DNA from: Mesocentrotus franciscanus
Taxonomy: Eukaryota; Echinodermata; Echinoidea; Camarodonta; Strongylocentrotidae
Direction of reading: 5' to 3'
Length of the DNA stretch: 64,000 nucleotides
Assembly: GCA_037976565.1 (NCBI GenBank)
Contig: CP137674.1
Span: 4,209,284 to 4,273,283, forward strand
Shown: positions 60,796-64,000 of the stretch, one piece after another
How the letters are laid out: the number at the start of each line of letters is the position of its first letter
Position numbering within the stretch: position 1 is the first letter of the stretch
The notes under the pieces: generated by a model
Database searches by the model: none
What the model was told of the DNA's origin: nothing
What the model saw: the letters and a program-made list of their open reading frames with translations, nothing else
Program-made: the position numbers and the translations under genes

Positions 60796-60951
60796 CCCCG
60801 TCTTACAAAGAGTTACGATTGATCCAAATCAATCGTAAGTCCTCCAATCAATCGTAAGTTTGCAGTCTCCTATCTCTTATGTACATGGTTGCGATTGATA
60901 TCAATTGCAAATAAGTTGCGATTGATATCAACTCTTTGTAATACGGGGCCC
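60796..60951. mobile_element. GGGCCCCGT MITE nested in a SINE head
   Basis: Begins GGGCCCCGTCTTACAAAGAG and ends with the inverse CTCTTTGTAATACGGGGCCC. The interior has inverted TTACGATTGAT / TGATATCAA words. The flanks form a minus-strand SINE head (GAGGCTCTTGACTCTCATAA ... GTTTCGATTACTGC) split near box B. Confidence 0.8.
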
Positions 60952-61097
60952 AGGACCTCTCTTATGAGAGTCAAGAGCCTCTACCAATATACCAAGGGGC
61001 TCCCACATAATCATAACGAGCCACAATATGCATCAGAAACATTGCTTTCCTAACTGTGTAAGGAATATGGAATTATCCTGAAAACCAGCAGTTAGAA

Positions 61098-61555
61098 TTA
61101 CATCTGGATGATTTGGCGAAGTTCTTGGACGGTGTGTTTCTCCTGATCGAGGCGGCGATTGAGGTCGATGACGACCTCCCCTAGCTGTTTTTGTTTCTTC
61201 TGAAGATCGTCGTTGGTTCGTCTGATGGCATTACTCTCTCGATGGAGAGCTACGACTTCATGGTCCTGTCTGTACTTAAAATCTTAAATGGCCTCCAGAC
61301 GGCTAATTGGGGAGAAATATTAACAGAAGCATTTTATATCATTATAATTAATCCATTTCATTTGATATTGATCTAATAGAATTCTTTGTCTCATTTCCAG
61401 GAATCTATCTTCTTCTTTAACTATCTATAAAGTTCTGTCACTTTTCTTCCAAGTGTAATGCCTTTTCAACTTCTATACGCATGTAAATGCATAATCTTCC
61501 TTTTTTTTTCTTCATGTCTTGTTTTTTCAACCTCTATACCATTTCCCCTTCATGC

Positions 61556-61593
<38 letters not shown>

Positions 61594-61899
61594 TTTTCAC
61601 TTGATTACAATTCATGTTTTCCCCTTAATTTCTCTATAATATGAGTTAACAAGTGTTTTCTTACCGTATCTGATCAGCTTGATCCTTCATTTGATTCACT
61701 TTCTCGTCTGATGTCTATAAAAAGGCAAACATAACCAGGATGATAATATTTTACCTCTCCCTTTCTCTTTATTTGCACACTTCCCTCTCCTTTTCCACTA
61801 TTCACTCAATCACTGCCTCCATCTCCCTTTAAAAAAAAATATGTCTGTATGTCTCTGTCTGTCTTTCCCTCTCTGTCTCTGTCTGTATGTATGTCTGTC

Positions 61900-61935
<36 letters not shown>

Positions 61936-62074
61936 GTTTATTGTACTTAACTTGTTTAGGTACCATCGTATTAATGATCGTCCTGAGAAGTCTTTTCTTT
62001 TTTTTCTTGATTTCTTTTGAAGTTATGGTCTGTTCCAATTCTTCCTTCATCTGCTCTAAGGCGGACTCTAGTTC
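61098..62074 (-). CDS. coiled-coil protein, 3' exons (partial gene)
   Basis: Three minus-strand exons fit together: an upstream exon from 62074 (acceptor CTAAAG) reading ELESALEQMKEELEQTITSK and ending near 61964 or 61952 (GATG|GTACCT or ACAA|GTTAAG, both phase 0); 61665-61714 (TSDEKVNQMKDQADQIR); and 61098-61269, reading QDHEVVALHRESNAIRR and LNRRLDQEKHTVQELRQII before a stop. Junction phases agree (CG|A across the last intron). The heptad-rich charged helices indicate a coiled coil. Further 5' exons are not identified. The leader exon at 63.6 kb ends in phase 1 and does not fit directly, so the 5' part probably lies beyond the window. Function unknown. Confidence 0.65.
61555..61592. repeat. 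(CT)n microsatellite
   Basis: About 15 CT units inside the last intron of the coiled-coil gene. Confidence 0.9.
61843..61935. repeat. (CTGT)n/(CT)n microsatellite
   Basis: CTGTCTGTCTGTCTCTCT-type repeat of about 90 bp in the intron between the first two coiled-coil exons. Confidence 0.9.
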
Positions 62075-62200
62075 CTTTAGATAAACAGAAGGACAGAATT
62101 ACAAGGAGGATTAGACCATAAACGATGGGACAAAATGAATTGAACTGATCTATATATTAAAAAGGGATAATGGGAAGAAAAATGAAAGAACAGTGAGTAA

Positions 62201-62855
62201 AGCCTCGGTCACAAATACCATTACGAACTGTTACGAACGCCGTACGAACGATTTTCAGACCATTTTGTAAGATCTTCTTAAGAAGGCCGTACGAAACCAG
62301 CGTTCGTAGACCATTCGTAAGATCTTCGTACATTTCGTAGGGTCTAGAGACAATTCTAAAAGCCTCAAATTCTTACGATGATCGTAAGAACGCCTTTAGT
62401 TGCTCATAGAGGGCTCTTACGGCGTTCGTACGAACGCCTTACGAACGGAGATTCGTATGGCCTTCGCACGAACGACTCCTGGCGTTCGTAAGGAGTTCGT
62501 AAGGTGTTCGTAAGGTGTACGTACACAGTTAATGTAATTTATGCAGCGCTTTTTTTGCAACCCGACAAAATATACACAAAGTCGTAAGATCTTCTTACGA
62601 ATGACATGAGAATCCCGTCAGTTACAAGTACGACCATCTTGCGAGAACAAAAACTCGTAAAATGGCCGTAAGCCAGTAAGAAGAACTCAAGGCATTCTTA
62701 CGGGAAAAAACGAAAAATTAAACGGCGTTCGTACGAACTCCGTAAGAAGGACGCAAGAAAATATGGCCCAACTACGAATCTCTACGAACTCTGGAATACG
62801 TACGAACAGGGAGATTCGTACGAACGCATCGTTCTTACGAACCTTTGTGACCGTA
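62201..62855 (+). mobile_element. CGGTCACAAA element, long copy
   Basis: Starts GCCTCGGTCACAAATACCAT and ends CCTTTGTGACCGTA. The interior is packed with variants of CGTACGAACG, TTCGTAAG and CTTACGAA in both orientations, giving strong self-complementarity. The first ~60 bp match the inverse of 53565-53625. No coding sequence. Confidence 0.85.
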
Positions 62856-62934
62856 ATCATCATTAAAGTTGGGCATTGATTTACTTATTTCACTCCCGCT
62901 TTTTACTAAAAATTTGTTAAAATAATCAGAAATA

Positions 62935-63840
62935 GTTATATTGTGTTTCCAGAAGTTATAGCTATGTGAAAACACTATGTAAAAACATCATGCTTATTTC
63001 GTGTGACACATTGTGATAGATTGTGGTTATAGAGATAATTACAGAGAGCAATGGAAGTCTCTAGAGGCGTTTATTTGAAATACTTTCACATTGTTCGGAA
63101 TCACTAGCAAAAAACTTTGTGGGAGGACTGTGGTATAGGCTCTTGACTCTCATACGAAAGGTCCTGGGATCGATCCTCGTTCTTTGGTGCTTATAATCCT
63201 TGGATAGGCCTATAAGGTGTTTTGCCCAAATAATTGTCCCACTCTGCCCAAGTGTGAAAGGGTACCTGGCAATGCTCGGGCCCACAGGAGGAGCAGTAAT
63301 AAGTGGCTACCATGAGTAAATAAGACCCAATTCCCCTATAATTAATTTTAATTTTGAATTGTTCTTATCAGTATGATGATAATTATGACGAGCTAAATGG
63401 AGTCGCATACACTTACATACACACTAAGTCTTGTAGCGCAAAATCCATTAAGATATTGCTCATTACGATTTACATCAAGACATAGGCCTTTAATGGCAAA
63501 CCGACAATTTGAACAAATAGTTAGATTAAAAAAAAATAGTTTAGGAAGGAGAGTGTCTTTAAATTTGTTGCTTACCAGAAGCGAGACTTTTTGCGCAGAC
63601 AATGAAAACACCTACAACACTCAAAGAGACTTTAGTCCTCTCCATTATCACCATCATGTCATTCTCGCTTGTGAGGAATTAATTTATAAACTGATAAAGC
63701 AGCGTCTTTTAAAACTATTAAAGCGTCTAACTTCAACCAATGAATGTGCCGCTCCTCACCTCTGATATCCCAGGTTCCTCTCTCTCTCTCTTCTCTCTCC
63801 CTCTCTTTCTCTCTCTATTTTACTCTCTCTCTCTGCTTTT
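62935..63840. repeat. duplicated block carrying a leader exon, copy 2
   Basis: Second copy of 55610-56520: CAGAAGTTATAGCTATGTGA, the SINE-like segment, leader exon, 5' flank and CT-rich tract in the same order. Confidence 0.9.
63576..63657 (-). CDS. leader (signal peptide) exon of a third TSP1-family gene copy
   Basis: 82 nt exon, ATG at 63657 and GTAAGC donor at 63575-63570, phase 1. It reads MMVIMERTKVSLSVVGVFIV then CAKSLASG, differing from the 56.3 kb leader at three residues. The hydrophobic core and small residues before the end fit a cleaved signal peptide. No TSP1 or tail exon was found in the 7 kb downstream, so this copy is either truncated or spliced to something not recognised. 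Upstream CCAAT-type (CAACCAATGAA) and TTTAAAA elements are retained. Confidence 0.6.
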
Positions 63841-64000
63841 AAAACGAAACCATAGATGTTTACGGAAATAGCCTTGAAAGTACAAAGAAAGAAAAGTGAA
63901 AATTTGAAGATTATGTAGAATGTTAAGTTAAGCTGTTGGTTTTGTTGGGCAGGGAATTGTCATGGTTATCACGGTGAAACAATTACCGATTACGAAGTGG
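63720..64000 (-). promoter_or_regulatory. conserved 5' flank module of the leader-exon family
   Basis: Contains TTCAACCAATGAATGTG, CT-rich tract 63777-63835, AAACGAAACCAT, GATGTTTACGGAAATAG, GAAGATTATGTAGAATGTTA, GCTGTTGGTTTTGTT and GTCATGGTTATCACGG. These are collinear with 34250-34500 and 34740-35000. The window ends in ACCGATTACGAAGTGG, the start of a further module copy. Confidence 0.6.

Overview
The window is animal nuclear DNA: genes split by GT-AG introns, about 70-80% of the sequence non-coding, many transposon remnants and microsatellites. The conserved gene is clearly metazoan. The repeat landscape (frequent AGGCCTA words, many short inverted-repeat elements ending in GTTTCATAAA-like sequence, abundant (GA)n/(CT)n) makes a sea urchin or related echinoderm the most likely source. 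That assignment is inference; no species is claimed.

Layout. 1-2118 is a near-identical 815 bp tandem repeat. 4.0-5.9 kb holds a duplicated dispersed repeat, one copy split by a terminal-inverted-repeat element. 6.4-14.1 kb (+) is a complete seven-exon GET3/ASNA1 gene (346 aa), the ATPase that delivers tail-anchored proteins to the ER. 14-29.6 kb is gene-poor and full of MITE-like elements, including a near-perfect 196 bp palindrome with 9 bp target duplications and an inverted pair of ~740 bp elements.

30-64 kb (-) holds the most interesting content: a dispersed family of small secreted proteins. Each complete member has (i) a signal-peptide exon ending in phase 1, (ii) one or more exons of thrombospondin type 1 (TSP1) repeats, and (iii) a phase-0 terminal exon encoding a Ser/Pro/Glu-rich tail, often made of near-identical tandem units. 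I assembled two full genes by hand from splice sites: 278 aa at 31757-34158 and 292 aa at 47851-56349. An extra 366-codon repeat-tail exon lies at 30112-31212, a broken tail array at 21.0-21.6 kb, and a third leader exon at 63.6 kb. Leader exons share a conserved 5' flank with a (CT)n tract, a CCAAT-like box and duplicated modules. Two tail regions are associated with local inversions of 3'-end sequence. Leader exon, microsatellite flanks and mosaic repeat exon resemble in style the sea urchin 185/333 (SpTransformer) genes, but the TSP1 domains and sequences differ.

Between the family members lie two large hAT-type elements with perfect 8 bp target duplications (35.5-38.1 and 42.4-45.5 kb), a hAT MITE, LINE fragments, a possible copia fragment, and a ~0.9 kb duplicated block carrying the leader exon (55.6-56.5 and 62.9-63.8 kb). 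The last exons of a coiled-coil protein gene lie at 61.1-62.1 kb (-). No rRNA, functional tRNA or CRISPR was seen.
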